Positions 1-8,449 of a DNA stretch of 64,000 nucleotides are shown piece after piece. The notes beneath the pieces are model-generated. The model made no database searches. It was not told the DNA's origin and worked only from the letters and a program-made list of their open reading frames with translations. Source of the DNA: Allorhizobium pseudoryzae (GTDB lineage Bacteria; Pseudomonadota; Alphaproteobacteria; Rhizobiales; Rhizobiaceae); the NCBI RefSeq assembly GCF_011046245.1, contig NZ_CP049241.1, positions 558,001 to 622,000 of the forward strand, given 5' to 3'. Position numbers and translations under genes: made by a program. Position 1 is the stretch's first letter, and each line of letters opens with the position of its first letter.

Positions 1-1192
1 CCTCCTTCAGACCGCCCTTGACCAGCATGAAATAGGCACTGTGCGCACGCGCGGCAGACAGCCGCCAGTTGTCGTTGCTGCCATCCTTGAAGGGACGGGC
101 ATCGGTGTGACCACGGATCACCACATCTCCCTGTCGCTTGGCCAGAATCCCGCCGATCTTCTCCATCGCCAGCACGAGTTCCTTGCGCGGCACGGCGGAA
201 CTGGTGTTGAACATCGGCGTCTGCAGTTGATCCGAAATGGTGATCAGAAGACCGCCTTCTGCCGGCGTGACAATCAGACCTTCCGGCAGCTTTCCGGCAA
301 CGCCGCCGATCTCCTGGGCAATCTGCTGCTTCAGATCCTCGGCCTTCTTTTCCTCACCAACGCGCTTTGCAGCGTTTGCCGCCTCGGCCTGGACGGAAGC
401 CGGATCCGGGCGCGCCTGCGGGATGGCAACGGCAACCTCCAAGGGTTTGGCGGGATCGGGGGCATCCGGTTTTGGATCGGCCTGTGCCGTTTGCTGCGCC
501 GTCACGGGCACCTTTCCGGGGGCCGGAGGTGCTGGCGGCAACATCTCGGTGGGCATCTCGCTGGCTTCGTTCACCGGCTGTGATTCCGCCGGCGCCTTTT
601 GGCTCCCATCAGCCCGCGTGACTTCGATCTGTTTCGTCCAGAAATCCGGATCGAAGGGATCGCGGTAAGCCTCACCGCCATCGGCGCCCGTTGCAGGACC
701 CGAATCGCTGGCGCCACCCTCGCCCTTGGCACTGACGTTTGCCTGCTGGCCAACCTCCTGCGCGATTTCCGCAAGTACCGAATAGGGATTTTCGAAGAAA
801 TCCGCTTCGGAATAGTTGGTTTCTTCGCCGGAACTCGAGGTCATGTCGTCCCCGGTCGCGGCAGCGGCACCGACCGTGTCGGCATCGGCCTTGACCTTCG
901 AACGTTCCTTGCTCTCTTCGCCATCCGCGGCTTCGGTCGGCTTTTCCAGCCCCTTCTTGGCCGGAGTCTCATCCGACAGCTTGATCGGGTTGAAATAGCT
1001 CGCGACCGACGCCTTGGTTTCCTCGTTGGCGGCGTTCACCAGCCACATGACCAGGAAGAAGGCCATCATCGCGGTCATGAAGTCGGCATAGGCGATCTTC
1101 CAGGCACCGCCATGCGCGCCATCGTGGCCACCGCCGTGCTTTTTGACGATGATGATCTCGTTCTTGCCGTGGTGATGATTCTGCTCGCTCAT
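1..1192 (-). CDS. motB: MotB, flagellar stator protein (3' end missing)
   Basis: MotB anchors the proton-driven stator to peptidoglycan and forms the ion channel with MotA. The 397 visible codons run off the left edge, so the C-terminus is missing. The N-terminus is His/Gly-rich and leads into the single membrane helix, which carries the conserved motif AYADFMT with the proton-binding Asp at about residue 37. A long acidic, Pro/Ala-rich linker follows, as in rhizobial MotB, then the start of the OmpA-like peptidoglycan-binding domain ([19 protein letters not shown]). The start ATG overlaps the stop of the upstream FliH-like gene by 4 bases (ATGA), so the two are probably co-transcribed and translationally coupled. 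motC and fliK, the usual next genes in rhizobia, would lie beyond the edge. Identity is near certain. Confidence 0.95.
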   Translation of the reverse strand, partial: MSEQNHHHGKNEIIIVKKHGGGHDGAHGGAWKIAYADFMTAMMAFFLVMWLVNAANEETKASVASYFNPIKLSDETPAKKGLEKPTEAADGEESKERSKVKADADTVGAAAATGDDMTSSSGEETNYSEADFFENPYSVLAEIAQEVGQQANVSAKGEGGASDSGPATGADGGEAYRDPFDPDFWTKQIEVTRADGSQKAPAESQPVNEASEMPTEMLPPAPPAPGKVPVTAQQTAQADPKPDAPDPAKPLEVAVAIPQARPDPASVQAEAANAAKRVGEEKKAEDLKQQIAQEIGGVAGKLPEGLIVTPAEGGLLITISDQLQTPMFNTSSAVPRKELVLAMEKIGGILAKRQGDVVIRGHTDARPFKDGSNDNWRLSAARAHSAYFMLVKGGLKE

Positions 1193-1821
1193 GCCAGTAC
1201 CTTCTTCAGGCTACCGGCCCACGCCGACAGGCGCGTCACGAGGACGGCATCGTTGATGTCAATGGAAATGTCGAGGTCATCGGCTTCCTTGTGCTGCAGG
1301 TCGGGAGCGTCCTCGCCCAAGGCAGCCTTGAACTTTTCAAACAGCGTGGCAGGGCCGCGGACAGTCACCTGCGCGGCTTTCTCGGACAGCAAGGCATCCT
1401 TGACCGCGCGGGCGAGGTCTTCGATGGCCTTGGCCGCCACGGCCTCTTGAAGAACCGGCGCCAGAACCGGAGCAACCTGCTCGCAGACATGCTCGGCAAG
1501 ACGTTCAACGGTGTCGCGCAGCATCGTCTCCAGCCGAATGAGGGCATCGCCCTCCAGCCGGGCTTTCAGCGAGTCTAGCGCCTTCGCATGCTTTGCATCG
1601 GCGCTTTCGCGTTCGGCCTCCCAAGCCGAGCGAATTTCTGCTTCGCCGGCAGCCTTGCCCTCCGCAAAGGCCGCGGCACGCTCGGCCTCAAGATCGACGG
1701 CGGGTTCCGGAGGTTCGAGCTCGAACGGGAACGCCGGAGCGAAGTCTTCCGGCTCCGAAGGTGCCGGCAGCGGTGGAGGTGAGGAGAAATCCTTGAGATA
1801 TCGGGAAAGCGGCGCGGTCAT
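1189..1821 (-). CDS. FliH-like flagellar assembly protein
   Basis: This 210-residue protein has a Pro-rich N-terminal stretch (about residues 10-45), an Ala/Glu/Lys-rich probable coiled coil (about 45-120) and a mixed C-terminal domain. That layout fits FliH, the negative regulator and stator of the FliI ATPase, which no other gene in the window supplies. Rhizobia carry a poorly conserved gene just upstream of motB, and this one sits in that position with a 4-base overlap into motB. The FliH assignment is inferred from layout, charge pattern and context, not from a signature motif. A separate motor-accessory protein is the alternative. A TCGCACAAG-type motif and a strong hairpin lie upstream, between this gene and the flagellin at 2098-3072. 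Confidence 0.5.
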   Translation of the reverse strand: MTAPLSRYLKDFSSPPPLPAPSEPEDFAPAFPFELEPPEPAVDLEAERAAAFAEGKAAGEAEIRSAWEAERESADAKHAKALDSLKARLEGDALIRLETMLRDTVERLAEHVCEQVAPVLAPVLQEAVAAKAIEDLARAVKDALLSEKAAQVTVRGPATLFEKFKAALGEDAPDLQHKEADDLDISIDINDAVLVTRLSAWAGSLKKVLA

Positions 1822-1995
1822 TTGGAAGCTCCCCCAAACGCAAACGTTTCAACAACACGGCCGCTCTCTGGGCAACGACGAGACAATCGGCATCCTGGCG
1901 CAACGGTCATTTACTCAGTCCTGATAAAAGTCGGGAAGCACGCGCATTACAGATAAACAAATAGCGTGAAGATATCGGAACCTTAGGCAGCCAAA

Positions 1996-2005
1996 CTTGT
2001 GCGAA
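1996..2005 (-). promoter_or_regulatory. TTCGCACAAG motif upstream of the fliH-like/motB genes
   Basis: On the coding strand this reads TTCGCACAAG, 8 bases, then CCTA. It lies about 175 bases upstream of the FliH-like start. Similar sites in the same orientation precede the flagellin at 2098-3072, flgF and fliF. The function (promoter element or activator site) is inferred from this recurrence only. Confidence 0.4.
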
Positions 2006-2015
2006 AGTGAAGCGT

Positions 2016-2046
2016 TTGGACCGCGACAGGGCAGCTCGCGGTCCAA
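2016..2046 (-). terminator. hairpin after the flagellin gene (no T tract)
   Basis: A perfect 11-bp inverted repeat (2016-2026 with 2036-2046, loop of 9) lies about 50 bases past the stop of the flagellin at 2098-3072. No run of T follows on the transcribed strand, so it may be a 3' stabilising hairpin or a Rho-assisted end instead of an intrinsic terminator. Confidence 0.4.
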
Positions 2047-2097
2047 GGCGAGCCTTTGCTGCAGGAGGGCAGCGAAGGCTCTGGCGGTGGATCAGGA

Positions 2098-3072
2098 CTA
2101 CTGCTGGAAGAGCTGCAGGATGTTCTGCGCGTTGGTATTTGCGATCGACAGCGACTGGATGGCGAGCTGCTGCTGTGTCTGCAATGCCTTGAGGCGTGTC
2201 GACTCCTCGTTCATGTCGGCATCGACCAGACGCCCGACGCCCTTGTCGATGGCGTCCATCAGCGTTGAGACGAAGCCTTCCTGCATGTCGATACGGCTGG
2301 TGATCGCACCGAGCGTCGACGCTGAGTCCGTCAGCTGCTGCAGCATGGCTTCGACAGCGGAGAGCATGCCGGCCAGATCGTCGGCGCTGGTGTTTTCGTC
2401 CAGCGTAATCTCGGCGCCCGTTGCGATTGCACCGGCAGCCGTGCCGATGTCGATCAGGAAGTAGTTCGCGACAGTCGTGCCAGCCGTTCCATCCGGCTGC
2501 GTCACGCTCCAATCCTTGGTGAGGATGCCGCGGCCCGCGCTGTAGGTGTCGATCATGATCGACCCGCCGGCATCATATTCCAGCGTCGTGAGCGAAACGG
2601 CACCGTCGGCAGCGCGGTTGAACGAGGCAACGATGTTCTTGACGCCTGCACCGGCCGATCCGGTGTTGTAGAGCCAGTTCTCGCCGGAGAACGATGCCGA
2701 TTCGGCGATGGAAGCGAGCTGCTTCTTGAGTTCGGAAAGCTCTTTGTTGATTTTCGTCTTGTCGACGCCCGGCTCGGATGCTGCCGTGATCTTCGACTTG
2801 ATTTCATCGACGACGCTAATGGCGGACTCAAGTCCAGTATAGGCGGTATCCGTCTTTGCGGCACCCAGACCCAAGGCGTCCTGAACGGTACCGAGCGCCT
2901 TATTGTCGGACCGCATGGTGGTGGCGATCGACCAATAAGCGGCATTGTCCGCGGCTGTCTCGACGCGATAACCGGAAGAAATCCGGTTCTGGACGTCTTC
3001 CATGTTCTGATTGACGTTGCGGAGGGTTTGCAGCGCAGCCAGTGCACCGGTGTTCGTAATAATACTGGTCAT
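2098..3072 (-). CDS. flagellin (third, most divergent)
   Basis: A filament subunit of 324 residues, close to the usual short rhizobial flagellin length. The start is the ATG at 3072, giving MTSIITNTGALAALQ, which aligns with the other two flagellins; an upstream in-frame start would add 17 residues with no counterpart. The N-terminal D0/D1 region has the signature NRISSGYRVETAADNAAYW and the C-terminal region ends NTNAQNILQLFQQ. The middle third is variable and differs most from its paralogues. The gene shares the conserved leader element (3098-3142) and has a TCGCAC motif about 190 bases upstream. Which of flaB, flaC or flaD it matches cannot be settled without alignment. Its Ser/Thr residues are plausible targets for the nearby glycosyltransferases; that is inference. 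Confidence 0.93.
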   Translation of the reverse strand: MTSIITNTGALAALQTLRNVNQNMEDVQNRISSGYRVETAADNAAYWSIATTMRSDNKALGTVQDALGLGAAKTDTAYTGLESAISVVDEIKSKITAASEPGVDKTKINKELSELKKQLASIAESASFSGENWLYNTGSAGAGVKNIVASFNRAADGAVSLTTLEYDAGGSIMIDTYSAGRGILTKDWSVTQPDGTAGTTVANYFLIDIGTAAGAIATGAEITLDENTSADDLAGMLSAVEAMLQQLTDSASTLGAITSRIDMQEGFVSTLMDAIDKGVGRLVDADMNEESTRLKALQTQQQLAIQSLSIANTNAQNILQLFQQ

Positions 3073-3097
3073 GTGAGGAATTGCCCCTGACGTTAGC

Positions 3098-3142
3098 GGG
3101 ACATGCCGGAGCTCAACCGGCAACGCAGGATCGCATCATGCT
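3098..3142 (-). promoter_or_regulatory. shared flagellin leader element
   Basis: On the coding strand a GCATGATGC-type box (ends at 3142) is followed by CCGGT...CCGGCATGTCCC, ending 26 bases upstream of the start codon. The two CCGG segments can pair. The same order of elements lies 26-34 bases before the start of all three flagellin genes, so it is probably in the mRNA leader and may be a post-transcriptional control site. Confidence 0.5.
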
Positions 3143-3259
3143 GGCAGACACAGTCATTGCCCTGGTGGCTGCCCGGCGTTCTTAAGGAAGGGTTAACGTA
3201 TTTGCGCCCAAGCGCCAAACGCAATCACCATTTCTTAAGACCTATTAGAAGCTCGCTAA

Positions 3260-3270
3260 CCTGTGCGAAG
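3260..3270 (-). promoter_or_regulatory. CTTCGCACAGG motif upstream of a flagellin
   Basis: A one-mismatch version of the TCGCACAAG motif, in the same orientation relative to its downstream gene, about 190 bases before the flagellin start at 3072. It lies just beyond the terminator of the upstream flagellin, where a promoter is expected. Confidence 0.35.
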
Positions 3271-3292
3271 CTGGATTCCTGACATGAACGTC

Positions 3293-3325
3293 AAAAAGGA
3301 AGGCCGCGGATAACCACGGCCTTCC
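3293..3325 (-). terminator. intrinsic terminator of the flagellin at 3353-4294
   Basis: A 12-bp stem (3298-3309 with 3314-3325, one mismatch, loop of 4) is followed on the transcribed strand by five T. It lies about 30 bases past the flagellin stop. This is a typical Rho-independent terminator and separates the two flagellin transcripts. Confidence 0.85.
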
Positions 3326-3352
3326 TGTTTCGAATGGTAAATTCGCCGGCTC

Positions 3353-4294
3353 TTACTGGAAGAGCGAGAGGATGTTCTGCGAACCGCTGTTGGCGATCGA
3401 CAGAGCCTGGATGCCCAGCTGCTGCTGCGTCTGCAGAGCCTTCAGGCGGGTCGATTCCTCGTTCATGTCGGCATCAACCAGCTTGCCGACGCCCTTTTCG
3501 ATCGAGTCCATCAGATCCGCGACGAAGTCCTTCTGGAGGTCGATACGGGAGTTGATGGCACCGACGTCAGCGGCAGCGTCCGTCATTTCCTGGAGAACCG
3601 AATCAACGCCGGAGAGCGCAAGGCCGAGATCGCCGGTCGTCATGCTGCTGATGTCGAGCGTCAGGACCGAGTAGGTCAGCGAAACGGTCGCGCCAGTCGC
3701 GCTGGAGAAGCTCATGTAGGTGGACAGGAGACCTGTGCCGGTCGTGACGTTGGCGCCTGCCGTATCGACTTCGATCAGCGAGGAGTTGTTGGTATCGTAT
3801 TCCAGCGTCGTCAGGCTGACATTGCCATCCGCATCGCGGTTGAACGAACCGACGATCGCCTGCGTGCCGGCACCGGCGGAAGCGGTGTGATAAACCCAGT
3901 TTTCGCCGGAGAAGGAGGCCGACTTGGAGATCGATTCCAGCTGGTTCTGCAGCTGATCGATTTCCTTCTGGATCTTTGCCTTGTCAACGCCCGGCTCGGA
4001 GGCCGCGGTGATCTTCGCCTTGATTTCATCGACAACTTTGATCGACGATTCGAGGGCGGTATAGGCCACATCGGTGGTCGCAGCGCCGAGGCCGAGTGCG
4101 TCCTGAACGGTACCGAGAGCCTTGTTGTCGGAACGCATGGTGGTGGCGATCGACCAATAGGCTGCGTTGTCGGCTGCGGTCTCGACCTTGTAGCCAGACG
4201 AAATGCGGCTCTGCGTCATTTCCATGTCGCTGTTGATCGTGCGCAGTGTCGAGAGAGCTGCGATAGCAGAAGAGTTGGTCAGAATGCTCGTCAT
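3353..4294 (-). CDS. flagellin (second)
   Basis: A filament subunit of 313 residues, nearly identical in length and ends to the flagellin at 16505-17446. The N-terminus MTSILTNSSAIAALS leads into SRISSGYKVETAADNAAYW, and the C-terminus carries MNEESTRLKALQTQQQLG and ends NSGSQNILSLFQ. The central region (about residues 150-230) varies. It has its own intrinsic terminator and its own leader with the shared flagellin element, so it is probably a single-gene transcript. A good ribosome site (AGGGG) precedes the ATG. In related rhizobia the flagellins form a run of adjacent genes; here this gene is separated from its closest paralogue by the 7-kb repeat gene and two transferase genes. Confidence 0.95.
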   Translation of the reverse strand: MTSILTNSSAIAALSTLRTINSDMEMTQSRISSGYKVETAADNAAYWSIATTMRSDNKALGTVQDALGLGAATTDVAYTALESSIKVVDEIKAKITAASEPGVDKAKIQKEIDQLQNQLESISKSASFSGENWVYHTASAGAGTQAIVGSFNRDADGNVSLTTLEYDTNNSSLIEVDTAGANVTTGTGLLSTYMSFSSATGATVSLTYSVLTLDISSMTTGDLGLALSGVDSVLQEMTDAAADVGAINSRIDLQKDFVADLMDSIEKGVGKLVDADMNEESTRLKALQTQQQLGIQALSIANSGSQNILSLFQ

Positions 4295-4325
4295 TATACT
4301 GCCCCTTGTGCAGACTGAAAGATCA

Positions 4326-4371
4326 GGGACATTCCGGTTCCTGTACCGGCAAGGGTGCTGCGCATCATGCC
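4326..4371 (-). promoter_or_regulatory. shared flagellin leader element
   Basis: On the coding strand GGCATGATGCG (box ending at 4371) is followed by CCGGTACAGGAACCGG and ATGTCCC, ending 32 bases before the flagellin start. CCGGT and ACCGG form a short hairpin. It matches the elements at 3098-3142 and 17480-17527 in order and spacing. Confidence 0.5.
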
Positions 4372-4419
4372 ATTCTCGACGAAAACCTTGCCAAGAGACG
4401 CACCGCTTGAGTGAGAACA

Positions 4420-4461
4420 GTTAACCGCACCTTGGTTAACGCACGGTAAACGGAGTTAACC
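4420..4461 (-). repeat. cluster of four GTTAAC-like palindromes
   Basis: Four copies of GTTAACC or a near variant lie within 42 bases (4420, 4434, 4445, 4455), about 125-165 bases upstream of the flagellin start. Such a cluster could be an operator or an AT-rich upstream promoter element. No matching protein is known to me, so the role is open. Confidence 0.3.
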
Positions 4462-4905
4462 ATTTTTCACATCATCAGGATCACGGGATCTTTTTGCGGG
4501 AGCGACGCTTCATCCGCCTCAGCATGGGTTTGCGTCGCCATGCGCGGACGGGCCGGTTGCTTCATGTCGTACGCAAGGCACTCGTGCCCATCGAGAAACC
4601 CGACGCGAGCGAGAAGAACATTAACGATGCGGGTTAAACCATGGATCGATCGTCCCGCTGTCTTGTACGGCCCTATGTCCGAACGGCGAGCGGAACCGGA
4701 CGCTGATCAGGGGGACGACCAAACGGATGCCACTGCGGGACAACGAAGAGGGAAAGTCATTTCTAAGGGCGATCGAGGCTTCGAAGGCGCCTGCGGGTTC
4801 GTGAGGATACGACCAACGGCACGCCAGAAGGCCTGGCGTTCAGGTCATCGCCTTGCCGTCTAGAACGACGGCTTACGGGCGGGCCTCGTCAGCCCGCCCA
4901 ATCGA
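4462..4905. other. intergenic spacer without a convincing gene
   Basis: About 440 bases between the flagellin promoter region and the 3' end of the glycosyltransferase gene. The open frames here have atypical, Arg-rich translations and no clear ribosome site. Apart from the hairpin at 4877-4899 I see no structured element. Confidence 0.5.
4877..4899 (-). terminator. hairpin after the glycosyltransferase gene
   Basis: A perfect 8-bp GC stem (GGGCGGGC with GCCCGCCC, loop of 7) starts 7 bases past the stop codon of the gene at 4906-6162. There is no T tract, so it may be a Rho-dependent or weak terminator. Confidence 0.45.
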
Positions 4906-6162
4906 TTACAAACCAAGTTTCTCGCGCATCAGCACGTCGTACTTGTCCACCAGGGGATCAAAGTCGAAGCCGCGCTCCTGCGGGCCAAAGCTCAGGTGGC
5001 TGACGATGAAGTCCGAATAGATCGCGCAAGGTCGCCCGAGATAGGCCGGCAGATCCACGGTCATGACCCGCTCATCATCCCCCTGCGCCAGCGCCATGTG
5101 CAGGATGTCGCGCCCGAGCCAGGCGATGAAATTGATCGATTGGCGTTCGTTCCATTCAATTACAGGGGCCTTCAGCGGGACGTTCTTGCGGTCCGACTGA
5201 AGGAAGTACTCATGCAGCTTGAGCGCCCGTTCGCCGCTCTGCCACAAAGTACCACCAAACCCACCCGGTGGGTGTTCGAACTCCCCCAGGATGGCTTCCG
5301 GGAGCTGACCGGCCTGCTGCTGCAGATAGGCGCAGACGCCGTTGTTGACGACATTGGCCGACACCACGAAATAGTGAGGATTGCGGCGGCGGAAATTGAT
5401 GAAGTCCGACAGCTTCTCAATGTCCAGATAGACGATGTCGTCGTCGCACTTCAGGAAAAGGGCATCGGCGAACTGAGGGAGCCGCTTGGCGTAATACTGA
5501 TAGGCCTGCCAGTACGGCATCTGTTCGTTCGGATTGCCGATGTAGCGCTGAATGCCGGCGTTGGTGTCGCAGAGTTCCAGATCGCCACCCCAGCCACCGC
5601 GGATCATCACGGATGCCGATTCTCCGAGATCGAGATCACCCCACTCCCCCACCACGATGTCGTTGACCAGCAATTCCACCCCACCGTTGGCGTTCATGCT
5701 GATCACGACAGAATTTTCGGCACCAGGCGACAGGATTCCCGGCGTGATGCGCGACCACGAATTGGTCACGTCCTTTCGGTCGGCATGCAGCAGGTTATCC
5801 CTGGAGATCTTTCGCAGCGCCGACGCCTGATTGTTCCATCCGCCGATGACGAACTCGTAGAAATTGTCCGGGTCATTCTGCGGCAAAACACCGATGTGAA
5901 GGTCATTGGTGATGCCAACGCTCGTCCGGAACGAGCCGAGACGCGACACGGTTCCCGCCGCCTGATAGGGAGCCTTGGCCCCCATGAAGCGAACGGGGCC
6001 GAACTCTTCGGTTACCCAGGCGTGATCTTCCGGCGACCGGGTGAAATCCCAGATGTGCCACTGATCGATGATGCCGAGTTCGAGTGCGCGTCGAACATAG
6101 TGCGTGAGCACGCCCATTCGCTTCTGCCGGCCGGCAAAAGTTACGAGAATTACGGGAGCCAT
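4906..6162 (-). CDS. glycosyltransferase-like protein with inserted FAMeT-like domain
   Basis: I chose the ATG at 6162 (MAPVILVTFAGRQKRM), giving 418 residues. Residues 1-70 look like the first half of a GT-A type transferase. Residues about 74-200 form an insertion resembling the farnesoic-acid O-methyltransferase-like domain (Pfam Methyltransf_FA, also in natterins): note NDLHIGVLP, YEFVIGGWNN and the closing GGWGGDLELCD. After it the transferase fold resumes with FLKCDDDIVYLD, where Asp240-242 fit a metal-binding DxD motif, and continues to the C-terminus. The gene lies 52 bases after the SPINDLY-type transferase gene on the same strand and probably forms an operon with it. I infer transfer of a sugar onto a protein-linked glycan. 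The insert may bind carbohydrate. The exact family is not certain. Confidence 0.6.
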   Translation of the reverse strand: MAPVILVTFAGRQKRMGVLTHYVRRALELGIIDQWHIWDFTRSPEDHAWVTEEFGPVRFMGAKAPYQAAGTVSRLGSFRTSVGITNDLHIGVLPQNDPDNFYEFVIGGWNNQASALRKISRDNLLHADRKDVTNSWSRITPGILSPGAENSVVISMNANGGVELLVNDIVVGEWGDLDLGESASVMIRGGWGGDLELCDTNAGIQRYIGNPNEQMPYWQAYQYYAKRLPQFADALFLKCDDDIVYLDIEKLSDFINFRRRNPHYFVVSANVVNNGVCAYLQQQAGQLPEAILGEFEHPPGGFGGTLWQSGERALKLHEYFLQSDRKNVPLKAPVIEWNERQSINFIAWLGRDILHMALAQGDDERVMTVDLPAYLGRPCAIYSDFIVSHLSFGPQERGFDFDPLVDKYDVLMREKLGL

Positions 6163-6214
6163 TGGGGCCTCAAATGAAGGAAAGAGAGATGACGCTAAAC
6201 GGGCGCGGCAAAGG

Positions 6215-8248
6215 CTAGGTCCAGAGCTTGTTATCGCGCGGCAACGGCATGTAGTCGTGCCATTCGGCAAGCCGCTCGCGGTAACGGGCGCGATGCGCCT
6301 CTGGCGTTTCGTAGTCCGTTCCGGACAAGACGAGGTCGGCGCCGATCTCGTAATAGACGTCGAGGTTGGACAGGTCTGGAACCGGTGTTTCTCCCCGCTC
6401 CGCCTCACTCTGCATCTGGTGGAACAGGTCCTCTAGACGCCGGGTCGTCGCCGGCATGTCGCGGAGCACGCACGTCTCGCGTTGCCGCTTGAGAGATGCA
6501 CGGATGGCGAGCAAGCTCTTCGGATCCTTCGCAAAGCCCACCGCCTTGCGCACATAGTCGTCCGGCGAGGTGCACAGCAGTTCCGGCGCACCGGCCGCGG
6601 TCACGACGCTGGCGCAAAAGCGTGCCGCGAAGCTGTTGCCAGGCATCGTGAGGACCGGAAGTCCCTGCATGATCGAATCGGCGGCGGTCGAATGCGCGCC
6701 GTAGGGGAAGGTGTCGAGGAACAGGTCCGCCAGCGGAATGCGGGCCAGGTGATGCGGATTGGCAGCCTTGGCGGCAAAGAGCAGGCGATCCGGCTCGATG
6801 CCAGCCTGTTTTGCCATCTCGCGCAGGCGTTGATCCACCTCGTCGCCTCCGGTCAGAAGCCAGAGAATGCTGTTGGGGGTGAGCGACAGGATCGCCATCC
6901 AGCGCATGAAGACCTGCGGGGTGATTTTCTGCATGCCGTTGAAGGAGGCAAAGACGAACTTGTCCTCCGGCAGGCCGACGTCGGCGCGCTTGGGTGTCGC
7001 GGCAATCAGACGCTTGCGGTCGAGCGGCTGGTTGCACGGAATTCTCAGCACCTTCTCCGAATAGTAGATCTCGCTGTCCGGCGGGATGATCACGTCATCG
7101 GCGATGATATACTGGTGGAAGGGGCTGCCCATCGAGCCCGGGTAACCGCAGAAATTCACGATCACCGGTGCCGGGCGGTAAGAAAAGATCTTGGGGCGGG
7201 CGTGCTTGGTATAGCCGTTGACATCGATCAGAATATCGATCTCGTCCTGGCAGATCTGAGCCGCTGCCTGCGCATCCGTCAGCTGCGCAACATCGCGCCA
7301 GGCATCGACGACCGCCTTGATGCGGTTCTGCGTCGGGTCGTTCGCACGGCGTTCGCCGCAATAATAGGCGTAGACCTCGATCTTGGACTTGTCGTGCAGT
7401 TCCAGCACTTCGACGAGCGCGAAGCCGACGGCGTGATCACGCAAGTCGGACGACAGATAGCCCACACGGATGCGCTGTCCCGCAGCGATCCTGGTACGAA
7501 CGGAACCCCGGGCGCTTCGATCGAGATTCGGTCGGCTGCCGATCAGCGACCGATTGTATTTGTACGCCTTGGCCAGCTGGAACATCGGGTCGTCGGAATA
7601 GCAACTCAGAGTGAGCGACGACATGGCGTCCAGCATCTGGCGTGGGGTCACATGGTTGGAGGGGGCCAGGACCGGCCATTTGCACTGGCGCTGGCGCAAT
7701 GATGCCCAGTGCTGACCATTCTCCAGATGCGACGGCTGCAGTTCGAAGGCCGCGATGAGGTTCTTTTCCGCTTCCTCCATCTGATCGGCGGTTTCGAGCA
7801 CGCGCCCGATGTTCTGCAACACCATCTGCCGGTGGGATACCCGGTCCGGCGTTACCTGATTGGTCTCGTTGACGTATTTCTGCCACTGCTGAACAGCCTG
7901 GAGGAGCAGTCCGTTGTCCTCAAGCTGGCGGCCGAGGTTGACGTGGCCAGGTCCGAAGCCGGGATCGATTTTCACACAGGCGCGCAAAGCCTGAACCGCG
8001 CCGGCAGGATCTCCCGCCTGCGAGAGCGCAACGCCGTAGTTGAAATAGGCGATGTGGATCAGCGGGTTGTCGTCGTTGAAAGCCACCCAGGTTTTATAAA
8101 GTTCCGCGGCAGCGGCCATCTGGCCGGCCGCCGTCAGCTCGTTGGCGAGCTGCAATACGTCAAGAAGAGAGAGCTTCTGCTGCCGTGCAAGATCGAGCTG
8201 TGCACTATTGGGGGATGCCTGCTGGGGAGTTTGGATGTTCATGGTCAT
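6215..8248 (-). CDS. SPINDLY-type O-GlcNAc transferase homologue (copy 2)
   Basis: This protein of about 677 residues (start at 8248 or the ATG two codons on at 8242) has TPR-like helices in its first about 200 residues, then the two-lobed catalytic region of bacterial O-linked N-acetylglucosamine transferases. Family hallmarks are GYLSSDLRDHAVG, IDILIDVNGYTKHARP, FVFASFNGMQKI and LFLDTFPYGAHSTAADS. Enzymes of this family move a sugar from a nucleotide sugar to Ser/Thr of proteins in the cytosol. The gene follows the giant repeat gene and its terminator and precedes the glycosyltransferase-like gene. Either flagellins or the Ser/Thr-rich repeat protein could be its substrate; that is inference from position. 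It is only distantly similar to the homologue at 17759-19684, so the two probably have different substrates or donors. Confidence 0.88.
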   Translation of the reverse strand: MTMNIQTPQQASPNSAQLDLARQQKLSLLDVLQLANELTAAGQMAAAAELYKTWVAFNDDNPLIHIAYFNYGVALSQAGDPAGAVQALRACVKIDPGFGPGHVNLGRQLEDNGLLLQAVQQWQKYVNETNQVTPDRVSHRQMVLQNIGRVLETADQMEEAEKNLIAAFELQPSHLENGQHWASLRQRQCKWPVLAPSNHVTPRQMLDAMSSLTLSCYSDDPMFQLAKAYKYNRSLIGSRPNLDRSARGSVRTRIAAGQRIRVGYLSSDLRDHAVGFALVEVLELHDKSKIEVYAYYCGERRANDPTQNRIKAVVDAWRDVAQLTDAQAAAQICQDEIDILIDVNGYTKHARPKIFSYRPAPVIVNFCGYPGSMGSPFHQYIIADDVIIPPDSEIYYSEKVLRIPCNQPLDRKRLIAATPKRADVGLPEDKFVFASFNGMQKITPQVFMRWMAILSLTPNSILWLLTGGDEVDQRLREMAKQAGIEPDRLLFAAKAANPHHLARIPLADLFLDTFPYGAHSTAADSIMQGLPVLTMPGNSFAARFCASVVTAAGAPELLCTSPDDYVRKAVGFAKDPKSLLAIRASLKRQRETCVLRDMPATTRRLEDLFHQMQSEAERGETPVPDLSNLDVYYEIGADLVLSGTDYETPEAHRARYRERLAEWHDYMPLPRDNKLWT

Positions 8249-8403
8249 CCTGCGACGGCGCCTTCTGTGCTCGGTGGCTGAGGGATGCATTTCTGCTTGA
8301 TCCACACACTAGGCGGTTGAACTTGCGCAGGGCTGGAGATCCCCGATCTCACCGCGACGACGAGGGCGCGATCTCGCGTTTTCTCCGGTACGACAAATAG
8401 AAA

Positions 8404-8433
8404 GCGGCGCGGAAAACTTCCGCGCCGCCTTTT
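8404..8433 (-). terminator. terminator of the giant repeat gene
   Basis: A perfect 11-bp GC-rich stem (8404-8414 with 8418-8428, loop AAC) begins about 20 bases past the stop of the repeat gene. On the transcribed strand it is followed by TTTCTATTT. The other side has four T, so it could act in both directions. Confidence 0.8.
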
Positions 8434-8449
8434 ATCACTCCAACACTGC

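Noticed and set aside
4304..4313. A fifth copy of the TCGCACAAG motif next to the flagellin start at 4294
   Set aside because: CTTGTGCAGA overlaps the ribosome-site region and lacks the CGA part, so I count it as chance.
4540..4863. A plus-strand frame of 107 residues between flagellin and glycosyltransferase genes
   Set aside because: The translation is Arg/Gly-rich without any recognisable fold, no ribosome site is visible, and it runs against the neighbouring genes.
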